This document shows positions 29,189-29,555 of a stretch of 29,555 nt of DNA, one piece after another (within the stretch, counting starts at the first letter, position 1; every line of letters starts with the position of its first letter). The notes beneath the pieces were generated by a model. The model was not told where the DNA came from, made no database searches, and was given only the letters and a program-made list of their open reading frames with translations. Source of the DNA: a virus; IMG/VR virus record IMGVR_UViG_3300046809_000252, positions 1-29,555 of that record; one strand, given 5' to 3'. A program made the position numbers and the translations under genes.

Positions 29189-29555
29189 CAATCGAGCAGC
29201 AGCAGGCCATTGCCCTGGCTCGCGTGCGGCGGCTTCGGCAACAAGATGCTGGCGGCGGTGCAGCCGTGGATATCGATACCGGCATCGGTGGGCCGAAACT
29301 GAAACCGCCCGCAGGCTACCAGACAGCGGACTACATCCAGGGCGCGCGCGGATTCGTGAAGAACCCGTTCCGGCCCAATGCGAAAACCACCGGCACCGTC
29401 ACCGTTCGAATCGGTGACAAAGAACAGCAGATGACCATCGGCGACAATGTGCCCGCAGCCGCCGTGCCCGCGATGATCCAGAAAAATGTCGATTACCAGT
29501 CGAGCGCGTTGAACCCGGAGAACATCGGTAATGCCGTTGCGAATTTCGGCAGGGC
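29173..29555 (+). CDS. Start of a further virion protein (3' end outside window)
   Basis: The ATG at 29173 opens MAEELTIEQQQAIALARVRR and the frame remains open to the end of the window (127 codons). A charged N-terminal helix is followed by a segment with KTTGTVTVRIGDKEQQMTI. Large ejected proteins, sometimes with a transglycosylase or polymerase domain, often sit here; none is visible in this portion. Confidence 0.65.
   Translation, partial: MAEELTIEQQQAIALARVRRLRQQDAGGGAAVDIDTGIGGPKLKPPAGYQTADYIQGARGFVKNPFRPNAKTTGTVTVRIGDKEQQMTIGDNVPAAAVPAMIQKNVDYQSSALNPENIGNAVANFGR

Overview
The window reads as part of a double-stranded DNA bacteriophage (or prophage) genome from a high-GC, Gram-negative host. 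The evidence is a terminase small/large subunit pair, a portal, a scaffold-like protein, an N4-gp56-type major capsid protein, a tail fibre and large internal virion proteins. No tail tube, sheath or tape measure is visible, so a short-tailed (podovirus-like) particle is most likely. No integrase, repressor, DNA polymerase or lysis gene is visible, so lifestyle and exact host cannot be read from this window.

Layout. (1) Positions 1-1970, rightward: the end of a C5 cytosine methyltransferase, a von Willebrand A (vWA) protein, a 60-aa protein and a DUF1064 PD-(D/E)XK-like protein, translationally coupled. A strong hairpin at 1979-2010 separates them from the convergent block. (2) Positions 2057-7390, leftward: 14 overlapping or closely packed reading frames, including an ArdC-like antirestriction protein and a 509-aa protein with a segment resembling the bacterial sliding clamp (DnaN). 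Ten of these starts share a reiterated ribosome-binding leader centred on CACACGAAAGGA. Two identical sigma70-type promoters (TTGACA-17-TATATT, with the same spacer) drive the block. (3) Positions 7464-7950: a gene-free, repeat- and dyad-rich regulatory region between divergent blocks. (4) Positions 7997-13089, rightward: small accessory genes (many CxxC zinc-knuckle proteins, a SLOG/DUF2493 protein, a YgiT-type zinc finger, a Fic-domain protein), a tRNA-Thr-like gene, and one small membrane protein on the opposite strand. (5) Positions 13158-29555, rightward: packaging and virion genes in the usual order: TerS, TerL, portal, scaffold, capsid, head/tail connector proteins, tail fibre and internal virion proteins. 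The last gene runs off the window.

How it fits together. The leftward block looks like an early, host-takeover region (antirestriction, small DNA-associated or unknown proteins). It appears to be expressed from duplicated promoters and tuned gene by gene through a shared extended Shine-Dalgarno leader. The left-end methyltransferase and ArdC point to restriction evasion, and Fic and SLOG proteins suggest host-signalling interference. The right half builds the particle. Two rightward blocks begin with hairpins that bury the ribosome-binding site (7951-7992 and 26423-26453), suggesting translational control.

The most notable observations are the sliding-clamp-like protein at 3443-4972, the ten-copy leader motif with twin promoters, the SD-sequestering hairpins, a compact multi-hairpin element at 6181-6240, and a tail fibre carrying YadA-type trimeric-adhesin head repeats. 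All family assignments come from reading motifs by eye; no database search was possible.
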